This document shows positions 1-6,114 of a stretch of DNA of 6,235 nucleotides, one piece after another. Each line of letters opens with the position of its first letter. Position 1 is the first letter of the stretch. A model generated the notes under the pieces. That model made no database searches. It was not told where the DNA came from and saw only the letters and a program-made list of their open reading frames with translations. Origin of the DNA: an uncultured Cellvibrio sp. (GTDB taxonomy: Bacteria; Pseudomonadota; Gammaproteobacteria; Pseudomonadales; Cellvibrionaceae); the NCBI GenBank assembly GCA_946482345.1, contig CAMLRJ010000219.1, positions 1 through 6,235 on the forward strand, written 5' to 3'. Both the position numbers and the translations under genes were made by a program.

Positions 1-320
1 GGATACTGCAACAATCCCCTCATATCAGTGTGCAAGTTTTAAATGAACTCACCAATGTACTCAGAAAAAAATTACTTCTTCCATGGAATGAGGTTAATGA
101 AATCCTGAGTAGCATAAAATCCCTTTGCCAAGTTCATCCTGTTTCCATAAGTGTGCACGCGCAAGGATTGGAAGTTGCCGAAAAATACAACTTTAGTGTT
201 TATGACTCAATGATTCTGTCTTCTGCTTTGGAAGCGAACTGCCGAACTCTTTACAGTGAGGACATGCAACATAATCAAATAATCAATAAAACGCTAAAAA
301 TCGTTAATCCATTTGTTTAA
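1..320 (+). CDS. PIN-domain protein, VapC-like toxin (partial, 5' end outside window)
   Basis: The open frame runs in from the left edge (first full codon at position 3) and stops with TAA at 318-320. The GTG at 30 is an internal valine, because coding resemblance continues upstream of it ([16 protein letters not shown]). What is visible matches the second half of a PIN domain: an 'ISVQVLNEL' helix carrying a conserved acidic Glu, then '[22 protein letters not shown]', where the D of YDS and the E/D of SEDM are the usual later metal-binding acidic residues. The first acidic residue, normally near the N-terminus, lies outside the window. PIN proteins of this size are mostly Mg-dependent RNases acting as toxins of VapBC type II toxin-antitoxin pairs. 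An antitoxin would be expected just upstream, which I cannot see. The PIN family assignment is fairly firm; the toxin role is inferred. Confidence 0.8.
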   Translation, partial: ILQQSPHISVQVLNELTNVLRKKLLLPWNEVNEILSSIKSLCQVHPVSISVHAQGLEVAEKYNFSVYDSMILSSALEANCRTLYSEDMQHNQIINKTLKIVNPFV

Positions 321-330
321 TGGGTTCTCC

Positions 331-359
331 TTGGCGACTCAGTTCAACTATGTGAAAAT
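331..359 (+). promoter_or_regulatory. Possible sigma-70 promoter for folD
   Basis: TTGGCG (331-336) and GAAAAT (354-359) are separated by 17 bases, and a TG one base before the -10 (351-352) gives an extended -10 form. Each hexamer matches consensus at four of six positions. The predicted start near 366 would leave a leader of about 25 bases before the folD ATG. It sits in the 70-base gap after the PIN gene, where no terminator is evident, so readthrough from upstream is also possible. Confidence 0.35.
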
Positions 360-390
360 GCCGCCTTACTTTTTAACAGGTGATTCGGTC

Positions 391-1236
391 ATGTCAGCAT
401 TAATTCTCGACGGCAAAGCGATTGCCGCTAAAACAGAACAAGAACTTTCTACGCGTGTTGCGGCATTAAAGGCGCGCACCAATGGACAAACTCCGATTCT
501 GGCAACCATTCTTGTCGGGGATGATCCAGCCTCTGCTACTTACGTGAAAATGAAAGGTAATGCTTGTACACGAATTGGCATGGAATCCTTAAAAGTTGAA
601 TTGCCATCAAGCACAACCACAGAACAACTACTCGCCAAAATTCACGAATTAAACAACAACCCAAATGTGCACGGCATTCTGTTGCAACATCCTGTGCCAC
701 ATCAAATTGATGAACGTTTATGTTTTGATGCCATCAGCGCAGAAAAAGATGTTGATGGTGTGACCTGCCTGGGATTTGGTCGCATGAGTATGGGCGAAGA
801 AGCTTATGGTTGTGCAACACCAAAAGGAATTATGCGTTTGTTGGACGCTTATAAAATTGAAATCGCAGGCAAGCATGCTGTGGTTGTCGGTCGCAGTCCT
901 ATTCTCGGCAAACCTATGGCGATGATGTTATTAAATGCGAATGCAACCGTGACTATTTGTCACTCACGCACACAAAATTTGCCGGCATTAATTAAACAAG
1001 CAGACATAATTGTCGGCGCCGTGGGTAAACCTGAATTTATCAAAGCAGAATGGATTAAAGACGGCGCGGTTGTGGTTGATGCCGGTTATCATCCAGGCGG
1101 AGTTGGTGATATAGAATTAACGCCGTTGGTGAATCGTGTTGCCGCTTATACACCGGTTCCCGGTGGTGTTGGCCCAATGACCATTAATACATTGATTTAT
1201 CAATCGGTTGATTCCGGCGAGAAAAAAATTTCCTGA
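391..1236 (+). CDS. folD: Bifunctional methylenetetrahydrofolate dehydrogenase / methenyltetrahydrofolate cyclohydrolase
   Basis: FolD is a cytosolic enzyme that oxidises 5,10-methylene-THF with NADP and hydrolyses the product to 10-formyl-THF, supplying one-carbon units for purines and formyl-Met-tRNA. The ATG at 391 is chosen because AGGTGA (378-383) lies 7 bases upstream and the product (281 aa) has the family length and N-terminus. The longer frame from a TTG at 313 overlaps the PIN stop and adds 26 unlike residues. Visible motifs are the catalytic YxxxK (Y51, K55), the Q99 substrate motif in [14 protein letters not shown] with D122, the dinucleotide-binding GRSPILGKP (167-175), CHSRT (190-194) and [10 protein letters not shown] (255-264). 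The Rossmann loop reads SPILGKP instead of the common SNIVGKP, and [14 protein letters not shown] replaces the usual 'DVGI(N)...GDV' stretch, so it belongs to a less common FolD branch. The function is secure. Confidence 0.95.
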   Translation: MSALILDGKAIAAKTEQELSTRVAALKARTNGQTPILATILVGDDPASATYVKMKGNACTRIGMESLKVELPSSTTTEQLLAKIHELNNNPNVHGILLQHPVPHQIDERLCFDAISAEKDVDGVTCLGFGRMSMGEEAYGCATPKGIMRLLDAYKIEIAGKHAVVVGRSPILGKPMAMMLLNANATVTICHSRTQNLPALIKQADIIVGAVGKPEFIKAEWIKDGAVVVDAGYHPGGVGDIELTPLVNRVAAYTPVPGGVGPMTINTLIYQSVDSGEKKIS

Positions 1237-1257
1237 TTACTGGATGAGTCATACGCG

Positions 1258-1273
1258 TTTTCAATATTGAAAA
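1258..1273. repeat. Perfect 16-base palindrome between folD and rsuA
   Basis: TTTTCAATATTGAAAA is a perfect palindrome with no spacer, 22 bases after the folD stop and 63 bases before the rsuA ATG. It could be an operator for a dimeric regulator. Its right half contains TTGAAA (1267-1272), a passable -35, but no good -10 follows at 16-18 bases. AT-rich palindromes of this length can also arise by chance, so no role is assigned. Confidence 0.45.
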
Positions 1274-1304
1274 TTTATCCTGTTCAAATTAAGTGCCACA
1301 TCCC

Positions 1305-1330
1305 GCGGGTCTCGACCCGCTCTACGAGAC
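1305..1330 (-). repeat. REP-like element (GTAG head plus GC-rich hairpin)
   Basis: Read on the minus strand, 1325-1305 gives GTAG, one A, then GCGGGT-CGAG-ACCCGC: a GTAG tetranucleotide followed by a hairpin with a perfect 6-bp stem and 4-base loop. This is the form of repetitive extragenic palindromes mobilised by RAYT (TnpA-REP) transposases. It is far more GC-rich than the flanking sequence. A second inverted pair, GTCTCG (1309-1314) with CGAGAC (1325-1330), overlaps it, so two mutually exclusive hairpins are possible. The element ends 6 bases before the rsuA ATG. Only one copy is in the window, so its repetitive nature is inferred from form. Confidence 0.5.
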
Positions 1331-1336
1331 TTCCAA

Positions 1337-2035
1337 ATGCGGCTCGATAAATTTCTCAGCAACAACACAGTTTACTCGCGCGCTCAAGTTCACCGATTTA
1401 TTCGTGCAGGCGATGTCAATGTAAATGGTGAAAGCAAAGTAAAAGCGGATCAAAAAATTTCTGACACTGATCATATTTATCTTCATCAGCAATTAATTAC
1501 GGCTCAATCCGCACGTTATTTAATGTTAAACAAACCTGCAAGTTATGTTTGCGCAAATCATGATAGTGAAAATCCCACTGTGATGGATTTATTGAATGAG
1601 TTTCGAAAAGATGATTTACAAATTGTGGGTCGTTTGGATAAAGACACCACAGGCTTGGTATTGATTACAGATGATGGCCAATGGAATCATCAAATCACCG
1701 CACCGGTTTCACACTGCAAGAAAACTTATCTGGTCACACTCGCCGATCCCATTTCAGATGAAACTGCAACCCTATTCAAACAAGGCATTTTATTGGACGG
1801 CGAAAAAAAATTAACTGCACCTGCAGAACTGGAAGTGTTAAGTTCAAATCAAGCCAGACTGACTATATCTGAAGGAAAATATCATCAAGTAAAACGTATG
1901 TTTGCTGCAGTCGGCAACAAAGTGATCTCACTGCACCGGGAAAAAATTGGCAATCTGATGTTAGATTCAACCTTGGGATCAGGCCAATATCGATCATTAA
2001 CACCTGCCGAAGTTAAAGGAATATTCAATGAATGA
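1337..2035 (+). CDS. rsuA: 16S rRNA pseudouridine(516) synthase RsuA
   Basis: RsuA isomerises U516 of 16S rRNA to pseudouridine during small-subunit assembly. The 232-residue product matches the E. coli enzyme end to end in length and order. An S4 RNA-binding domain comes first (about residues 1-48, opening MRLDKFLS), then MLNKPASYVC (63-72), then the catalytic motif GRLDKDTTGLVLITDDG with nucleophile D101. Near the C-terminus is LTISEGKYHQVKRMFAAVGN, the RsuA/RluB-family signature. The ATG at 1337 gives the canonical N-terminus. It lacks a good Shine-Dalgarno sequence: the nearest purine stretch, GAG in CGAGAC, lies inside the REP-like element and can be paired in one of its hairpins. The last 8 bases overlap rsmC, implying translational coupling. 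Confidence 0.95.
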   Translation: MRLDKFLSNNTVYSRAQVHRFIRAGDVNVNGESKVKADQKISDTDHIYLHQQLITAQSARYLMLNKPASYVCANHDSENPTVMDLLNEFRKDDLQIVGRLDKDTTGLVLITDDGQWNHQITAPVSHCKKTYLVTLADPISDETATLFKQGILLDGEKKLTAPAELEVLSSNQARLTISEGKYHQVKRMFAAVGNKVISLHREKIGNLMLDSTLGSGQYRSLTPAEVKGIFNE

Positions 2036-3089
2036 TCTGGCAAACCAATGGATTCAACAACAAATAGTTGAATCAGATACAAACCAGAATCACCTCTGGT
2101 TGATGGATGAAAACCTCGCAAATAATATTGCTTTTAATCAGTCAGGCCGAAAAATTAACATCATCAGTAATCGTTGGGATGTGGCAGAAGAAGCCAGGAA
2201 AAAGGGATTTAATGCTGCGTTTAATGATTTTGATTTATCTACAATTTCAGATAATAGCCTGGATGCAATTTTTTATCGCATATCCAAAGAAAAACCTCTG
2301 GTTCATCATCTATTTAACCAAGCCTGGAGATGTTTGAAACCCAAAGGAAAAATTTATCTGGCGGGATATAAAAACGAAGGCATTAAAACCTATGTTGAAA
2401 AATTGGCAGCAATCCTGGAAGACTCACAGAAAGCAATAAAGGACGGCGCGCTCTATACCGCTCAACTCACAAAAAATAGCATTTATTCAAAAGCGAATCA
2501 GCTAGATGATCAGGACTACACCTGTTTGCGCTTGATGCTGGACAATCACGCACAAGAATTTTTCAGTAAGCCCGGATTATTTGGCTGGAATAAAATTGAT
2601 CTGGGCAGTGAATTATTAGTCAATCATTTAAATAAATTGCCGCTCGCAGAAATCGAACCGCAAAATTGTCTGGATCTGGGTTGTGGCTATGGATTTATTA
2701 CACTGGCTGCCGCAAAACATGTGGATTGTCAGACAATCAATTCATGGACTATGACTGACAATAACGCTGCTGCAATTATGGCAGCGGAAAAAAACCGGGT
2801 GCATTCGGGTTTAAATGGAAAAGTAATTGCTGATAATTGCGCAACCAATATCAATGAAGTCTTTGATTTGATTTTATGCAACCCACCCTTTCATCAAGGG
2901 TTTAATCCGGATGCTGATCTCACCGAAAAATTTGTACGCGAAACCAAACGACTTTTATCCAAAAAAGGCATAGCATTTTTTGTGATCAATCAATTTGTAC
3001 CACTGGAAACAAAAGCCAGTACTTATTTTTCGCAGATAAAAATTCTCCATAAAGAAGCCGGTTTTAAATTAATCAGCCTGCAAAAATAA
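2028..3089 (+). CDS. rsmC: rRNA guanine-N2 methyltransferase, probably 16S G1207 enzyme RsmC
   Basis: This is an SAM-dependent rRNA m2G methyltransferase of the RsmC/RlmG group, 353 aa (E. coli RsmC is 343). It has the group's two-domain layout: a degenerate N-terminal methyltransferase-like domain (about 1-150, with the KEKPL...AGYKNEGI region and GALYTAQL) and a catalytic C-terminal domain. The latter shows IDLGSELL (190-197), SAM motif I LDLGCGYG (215-222), an acidic TMTDNN (241-246) after motif II, and the catalytic NPPFHQG (285-291). The C-terminal end KASTYFSQIKILHKEAGFKLIS fits RsmC. RlmG (23S G1835) shares the NPPFH motif; RsmC is preferred on length, the N-terminal domain and the overlap with rsuA. 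The ATG has AAAGGA (2015-2020) at 7 bases and overlaps the rsuA stop by 8 bases. Confidence 0.85.
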   Translation: MNDLANQWIQQQIVESDTNQNHLWLMDENLANNIAFNQSGRKINIISNRWDVAEEARKKGFNAAFNDFDLSTISDNSLDAIFYRISKEKPLVHHLFNQAWRCLKPKGKIYLAGYKNEGIKTYVEKLAAILEDSQKAIKDGALYTAQLTKNSIYSKANQLDDQDYTCLRLMLDNHAQEFFSKPGLFGWNKIDLGSELLVNHLNKLPLAEIEPQNCLDLGCGYGFITLAAAKHVDCQTINSWTMTDNNAAAIMAAEKNRVHSGLNGKVIADNCATNINEVFDLILCNPPFHQGFNPDADLTEKFVRETKRLLSKKGIAFFVINQFVPLETKASTYFSQIKILHKEAGFKLISLQK

Positions 3090-3093
3090 TCCA

Positions 3094-3109
3094 TTTTGCG
3101 CAAGCAAAA
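3094..3109 (+). other. Small hairpin with GNRA-type loop after rsmC
   Basis: TTTTGC-GCAA-GCAAAA forms a 6-bp stem closed by a GCAA tetraloop, 4 bases after the rsmC stop. There is no T-tract on this strand, so it is not an intrinsic terminator alone. It could protect the 3' end of the rsuA-rsmC transcript or be incidental. Confidence 0.4.
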
Positions 3110-3115
3110 ACCAGT

Positions 3116-3156
3116 CTGGGGAATAATTGAGCAAGCTCATAATTATCCCCGGTTTT
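3116..3156 (+). terminator. Terminator-like hairpin downstream of rsuA-rsmC
   Basis: The left arm 3116-3131 pairs with 3136-3152: CTGGGGA with TCCCCGG (one G-T pair), a one-base bulge, TAATT with AATTA, a two-base bulge, then GAG-CAAG-CTC. This gives about 15 base pairs, followed at once by TTTTA (3153-3157). The T-run is short, so efficiency is uncertain. It lies 26 bases past rsmC and before the tRNA promoter, where the operon would be expected to end. Confidence 0.6.
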
Positions 3157-3182
3157 ATATCTCGAATGAGACTAAAAAAGGG

Positions 3183-3211
3183 TTGACCGAGCCTTTTTGC
3201 CTCTATATGAT
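3183..3211 (+). promoter_or_regulatory. Strong sigma-70 promoter for tRNA-Asn
   Basis: TTGACC (3183-3188) and TATGAT (3206-3211) are separated by exactly 17 bases; each matches consensus at five of six positions. An A-rich stretch, ACTAAAAAAG (3171-3180), lies just upstream where an UP element binds the RNA polymerase alpha subunit. A G+C-rich discriminator GCGCACC (3212-3218) follows the -10, typical of stable-RNA promoters under stringent (ppGpp) control. The expected start is near 3218, about 24 bases before the tRNA. Confidence 0.8.
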
Positions 3212-3219
3212 GCGCACCA

Positions 3220-3234
3220 CTTCCGAACAGGAAG
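3220..3234 (+). other. Leader hairpin in the tRNA-Asn precursor
   Basis: CTTCC-GAACA-GGAAG forms a perfect 5-bp stem with a 5-base loop, between the predicted transcription start and the tRNA 5' end at 3242. In the precursor it would be part of the RNase P-cleaved leader. It may help keep the leader from pairing with the tRNA; no specific role is shown. Confidence 0.45.
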
Positions 3235-3241
3235 CCGTGAA

Positions 3242-3317
3242 TCCGCCTTAGCTCAGTCGGTAGAGCAACGGACTGTTAATCCGTGTGTCGCTGGTTCGAT
3301 CCCAGCAGGCGGAGCCA
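3242..3317 (+). tRNA. tRNA-Asn (anticodon GTT)
   Basis: This is a complete 76-base cloverleaf. The acceptor stem TCCGCCT (3242-3248) pairs perfectly with AGGCGGA (3307-3313), then discriminator G and encoded CCA (3315-3317). The D arm is GCTC/GAGC (3251-3254, 3263-3266). The anticodon stem ACGGA/TCCGT (3268-3272, 3280-3284) holds loop CTGTTAA with anticodon GTT at 3275-3277, reading AAC and AAU. The T arm GCTGG/CCAGC (3290-3294, 3302-3306) holds loop TTCGATC. It is a single-gene unit with its own promoter and terminator. No copy of its 3' end appears nearby, so there is no sign of an integrated element. Confidence 0.98.
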
Positions 3318-3332
3318 AATATAGAAATATAG

Positions 3333-3374
3333 AAGGCTGCATACTCTTTTCAGATCAGGTATGCAGCTTTTTTT
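3333..3374 (+). terminator. Intrinsic terminator of tRNA-Asn
   Basis: GCTGCATAC (3336-3344) pairs perfectly with GTATGCAGC (3359-3367) across a 14-base loop, followed by seven Ts (3368-3374); upstream A residues at 3333-3334 could extend the stem into the T-run. It separates the tRNA unit from ppnP. Confidence 0.92.
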
Positions 3375-3419
3375 ATGCCTGATGTTTCTGTCGGCTCATC
3401 ATTTTCAGGGGTTAACACC

Positions 3420-3701
3420 ATGTTTAAAGTCAACGAATATTTCAATGGTGCTGTTAAATCCATTGCCTTCCAAACCGAAACCTTGCCCGCCACTATTGGC
3501 GTTATGGCCAAGGGCGATTATGAATTCGGTACTGCCCAACGCGAATACATGACTGTCGTCAGCGGTAGCCTGACTGTAGTTTTACCAGGCGACAGCCAAT
3601 CCAAAACCTTCAAAGCTGGCGAAACCTTCATAGTCGAAGCCAACCAGCGCTTCAAAGTCAGCGCTCCGGTTGAAACCTCTTATCTCTGCAAATACGAATA
3701 A
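3420..3701 (+). CDS. ppnP: Pyrimidine/purine nucleoside phosphorylase (YaiE/PpnP family)
   Basis: PpnP cleaves a broad range of purine and pyrimidine nucleosides with phosphate, giving free base and ribose-1-phosphate, for cytosolic nucleoside salvage. The 93-residue product is a small single-domain cupin resembling E. coli PpnP (94 aa) throughout: [11 protein letters not shown] near the start, [23 protein letters not shown] (27-49), LTVVLPGD (51-58), KAGETFIV (65-72) and SYLCKYE at the end. The ATG at 3420 has AGGGG (3407-3411) at 8 bases and gives the family N-terminus; an in-frame ATG at 3375 would add 15 unlike residues and abut the tRNA terminator. No convincing promoter is visible in the 45 bases after that terminator, so expression may start inside the hairpin region or depend on readthrough. 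Confidence 0.93.
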   Translation: MFKVNEYFNGAVKSIAFQTETLPATIGVMAKGDYEFGTAQREYMTVVSGSLTVVLPGDSQSKTFKAGETFIVEANQRFKVSAPVETSYLCKYE

Positions 3702-3709
3702 TGTTGCAA

Positions 3710-3725
3710 GGCGGCCAAGGCCGCC
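3710..3725. terminator. GC-rich hairpin between convergent ppnP and hydrolase gene
   Basis: GGCGGCC-AA-GGCCGCC is a near-perfect palindrome 8 bases after the ppnP stop. Allowing a 4-base loop, 6 G-C pairs can form. Neither strand has a proper T-run after it (ATCTTGG on plus, TTGCAAC on minus), so it may stop or stabilise transcripts from either side, but it is not a textbook intrinsic terminator. Confidence 0.4.
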
Positions 3726-3776
3726 ATCTTGGACAGGCATAGTCACGGACTTCTGAATAACCCATCACGAAATATT

Positions 3777-5303
3777 TTATTCTCCTTCGCAATAGTCAAA
3801 TTCTTTCTCCGGTTCATCAAAAAACCGATGCAAATTTTCCAACAAACAAATATCTGTCGATAAAACCGAGTGCGCCAAATTCTCGCGCAATATCAATTGT
3901 GAGTTTTTCCATTTTTGATGCATAGCAACTGCCCAGGTTGATGGTGTTACCGGATCATTTTTTCCAGACAGAATGAGCGTTGGAATTGTTGGCGCGTGTA
4001 ATTGCAAATAGTGTTTCGCGGATAACTGATGACACAATTGGTATTGCCATTGATCTTTTGTGTATTCTGCCATTAATGGAAAATCGATTAATGATTGCAA
4101 ATAATCCTGCTCCGGGCCCATGGCATTATCGGCACAATCGACTGCTGTGAACGCGAGACTATTAAAGTGGCTGTTCAAATTTCGGTTTAGATAAGGTTCG
4201 ATTAATTTTTTCAGTTGTTGTTCTTGCACCAAACCCGATTGTTGGTTCACGGCATGAATCGCATTGACTATATCCGGCCAATCTCTTGCATCATAAATAG
4301 CAGCAAAGATTGCCGAAACAAAACGATGATCGTTTACAACGAAATAAATGGGCGCCTCACCATCCCAACGTTTGATAGTCATATCAATCGGGTTGGATTT
4401 TAATTTTTGCAGAGCGATTACCAATTCTTCTTTTAATTGGCCGGAATTTTTTATAAGCCGCTTACAATCTATTTGTTGCATGCAACCATCAAAAAATCCC
4501 GACATAGCAGAATCCAACACTTGCGGCCAGGTTTGCACCCCTCCATAAGCGGCAGGATAAAGCGAATCCAGTACCATTGCTTTTAAACCGGGTGCAGGCA
4601 ATGTTTTTAGTTGTTGCTCTATTTCCAGAACCAAACGTGTTCCATAAGAAACACCTAAAATATTCCACTGCTGATAATTTAATTTTTGCATTAAATTAAC
4701 CACATCACGAGCGGAATACTGCGTACTGAAATTATTTACCGATAAAGCAAGATTGTGTTTTTGCAATGAATCAAAACAATCGAGCATGGATTGGTTATTG
4801 ATTTTCAGTTCATCAACCAATGAAATATTTTCTTTCCATAATGCTGCTTGCTTTCCATTATCCGAACAATTTAATTTGGGCAAACTCAAACCTGTGCCAC
4901 GAGCATCCATTAAAATCAAATCCCGATTAAGCCTGGCAACAATTAACCAGTTCATCCACTTGTCCATACCTTCCTGATCCAGCGCTGCACCAAGCCCCGG
5001 GCCACCTTGCAGATATACAACAGGATCGGATTGATGATCGATTGAATCATCTTTTATGATAACGACCGGTAAATAAAACTCACCTGTTGATTGCGGCGTT
5101 TTTAAATGAAAACATTTAACCGACTTCTACCAATCCACGGTAAACCAGCAATGTTTTTGAATAAGCTGATAAGATTCCTGCTCTTTAACCAGATCCTGTT
5201 CCAATAAATTCTTAAGTAGAATCTGCTGATATCCCCAATAGCCCGCAAAAGCCAAACAAAATAAACTGACCACAATAGATGTTTGCATCCAGGTTAATTT
5301 CAT
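3777..5303 (-). pseudogene. Exported alpha/beta hydrolase (TAP/proline-iminopeptidase type) interrupted by an in-frame amber codon
   Basis: Read as one frame, this is a 508-codon serine hydrolase of the group with a TAP-like C-terminal domain, whose members include exported peptidases that remove N-terminal residues. The frame is broken only by TAG at 5129-5127 (codon 59). The ATG at 5303 is preferred: GGTGA lies 7 bases upstream and MKLTWMQ leads into a hydrophobic signal peptide or anchor (about 8-24), while the ATG at 5333 adds ten unlike residues. After the TAG come C64, the oxyanion-hole motif QGGPG (99-103), DARGTGLS, the nucleophile motif GVSYG (S219), D450 in SGKNDPVTP and H478 in LAHSV, all in family order. 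Restarting at the ATG at 4967 would lose both export signal and QGGPG. No frameshift or other stop is seen, suggesting a recent nonsense change, readthrough or a sequence error. The substrate is unknown. Confidence 0.85.
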
Positions 5304-5396
5304 AACGAAATCACCAGCCAGGGCAGGGTCCATTGCTCCACATAATACAAACCGACTTCAGAATATTTTTGCAGTGCGTATAACATAATTTTAATA

Positions 5397-5408
5397 CTGA
5401 TTTATCAG
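5397..5408. repeat. Short inverted repeat in the divergent intergenic region
   Basis: CTGAT-TT-ATCAG has perfect 5-base arms around a 2-base centre, between the divergent hydrolase and acyltransferase genes and about 30 bases upstream of the acyltransferase -10. The placement suits an operator, but the repeat is short enough to be chance. Confidence 0.3.
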
Positions 5409-5438
5409 CCTGCCTGTAGCAATTGAGTTGGGCGACAG

Positions 5439-5444
5439 TATAAT
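5439..5444 (+). promoter_or_regulatory. Consensus -10 element upstream of the acyltransferase
   Basis: A perfect TATAAT lies 24 bases before the ATG at 5469, giving a predicted start near 5451 and a very short leader. The sequence at the usual -35 distance (around 5415-5421, TGTAGCA) is poor; TTGAGT at 5423-5428 is only 10 bases away, too close. The promoter may therefore need an activator. Confidence 0.5.
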
Positions 5445-5468
5445 CTCGCTTTCGATCAGAGGATATTT

Positions 5469-6098
5469 ATGACTGACAATAATCTTCAACCCATTGATTA
5501 TCGCGAGCAGCATAAAAAACGTCTTTCTTATATGCCATGGCTGTATCACAGCCTGAAACCTGAACATAAAGACTGGGCGGAAGCATGGCAAATGGAAATC
5601 CAGAATTATTTGTGCAAAATGGAAACTGTCATTTTGGGTAAAGATTGTTTTATTGCGCCTGAAGCGAAACTCTTTGCCGAACCAGGACGTCCTATTGTGC
5701 TGGGCGATTATAGTTTTATTGCAGCAGACTGCGTCATTCATGGCCCTGTTGAAATTGGACGGCATGTCTCCATTAATCATCACGTCACGCTGGAAGGTGG
5801 TCGCAAAGGAATTCGTATTGGCAATTATTCACGTATTGCTGCTTATACTTCGGCTTATGCGTTTAATCATGGCATGGAAGCAGAGAAATTGATTCAGGAA
5901 CAGTCGGTAACTTCGCTCGGGATAGAAATTGGCGAAGATGTATGGATTGGTGCAAATGTCGGAATACTGGATGGCATCAAGATTGGCAACAAATCGGTTA
6001 TTGGTATGGGATCAGTGGTCACAAGGTCTGTTGCCAGTGGATTAAAAGTCGCGGGCAATCCTGCAAAAGAAATTGGCCACAGAGTAAAAACGTTGTAA
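5469..6098 (+). CDS. Hexapeptide-repeat (left-handed beta-helix) acyltransferase
   Basis: This is a 209-residue O-acyltransferase of the NodL/Maa/WbbJ-like class, which typically transfers acetyl from acetyl-CoA to a sugar or related hydroxyl; the acceptor here is unknown. An N-terminal helical segment (RLSYMPWLYHSLKPEH, 18-33) precedes imperfect hexapeptide turns: VILGKDCFIAPEA (54-66), IVLGDYSFIAADCVI (76-90), VEIGRHVSINHHV (94-106), IRIGNYSRIA (115-124), IEIGEDVWIGANVGI (152-166), IKIGNKSVIGMGSVV (170-184). A loop with FNHGM (H134) interrupts the coils where this family places its catalytic histidine, and VAGNPAK (194-200) is the usual end motif. There is no signal peptide, so it should be cytosolic. 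AGAGGA (5458-5463) lies 5 bases before the ATG. The next gene follows after 16 bases, suggesting an operon. Confidence 0.88.
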   Translation: MTDNNLQPIDYREQHKKRLSYMPWLYHSLKPEHKDWAEAWQMEIQNYLCKMETVILGKDCFIAPEAKLFAEPGRPIVLGDYSFIAADCVIHGPVEIGRHVSINHHVTLEGGRKGIRIGNYSRIAAYTSAYAFNHGMEAEKLIQEQSVTSLGIEIGEDVWIGANVGILDGIKIGNKSVIGMGSVVTRSVASGLKVAGNPAKEIGHRVKTL

Positions 6099-6114
6099 TT
6101 ATCGGGAGTTTGTT

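Noticed and set aside
313..390. N-terminal extension of FolD from a TTG start
   Set aside because: It overlaps the PIN stop codon, lacks a ribosome binding site and adds 26 residues absent from FolD proteins; the ATG at 391 has a well-spaced AGGTGA.
1885..2121. 78-codon minus-strand frame opposite the rsuA-rsmC junction
   Set aside because: It is antisense to the conserved C-terminus of RsuA and the start of RsmC, with no domain of its own.
3242..3317. tRNA-Asn as an attachment site for an integrated element
   Set aside because: No duplicate of the tRNA 3' end, integrase gene or phage gene occurs in the window; the flanks are housekeeping genes.
3197..3382. 61-codon plus-strand frame across the tRNA
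   Set aside because: Most of it is a translation of the tRNA-Asn gene and its terminator, a common source of false proteins; it has no ribosome binding site.
3777..4967. A stand-alone 396-residue hydrolase starting at the ATG at 4967
   Set aside because: In-frame family sequence, including the QGGPG oxyanion motif, continues upstream of this ATG to the amber codon and beyond, so the ATG is internal.
5423..5444. TTGAGT paired with TATAAT as a full promoter for the acyltransferase
   Set aside because: The spacer is only 10 bases, too short for sigma-70; only the -10 element is kept.
5391..5783. 130-codon minus-strand frame opposite the acyltransferase
   Set aside because: It lies antisense to clear hexapeptide-repeat coding sequence and shows no recognisable domain, so it is a shadow frame.
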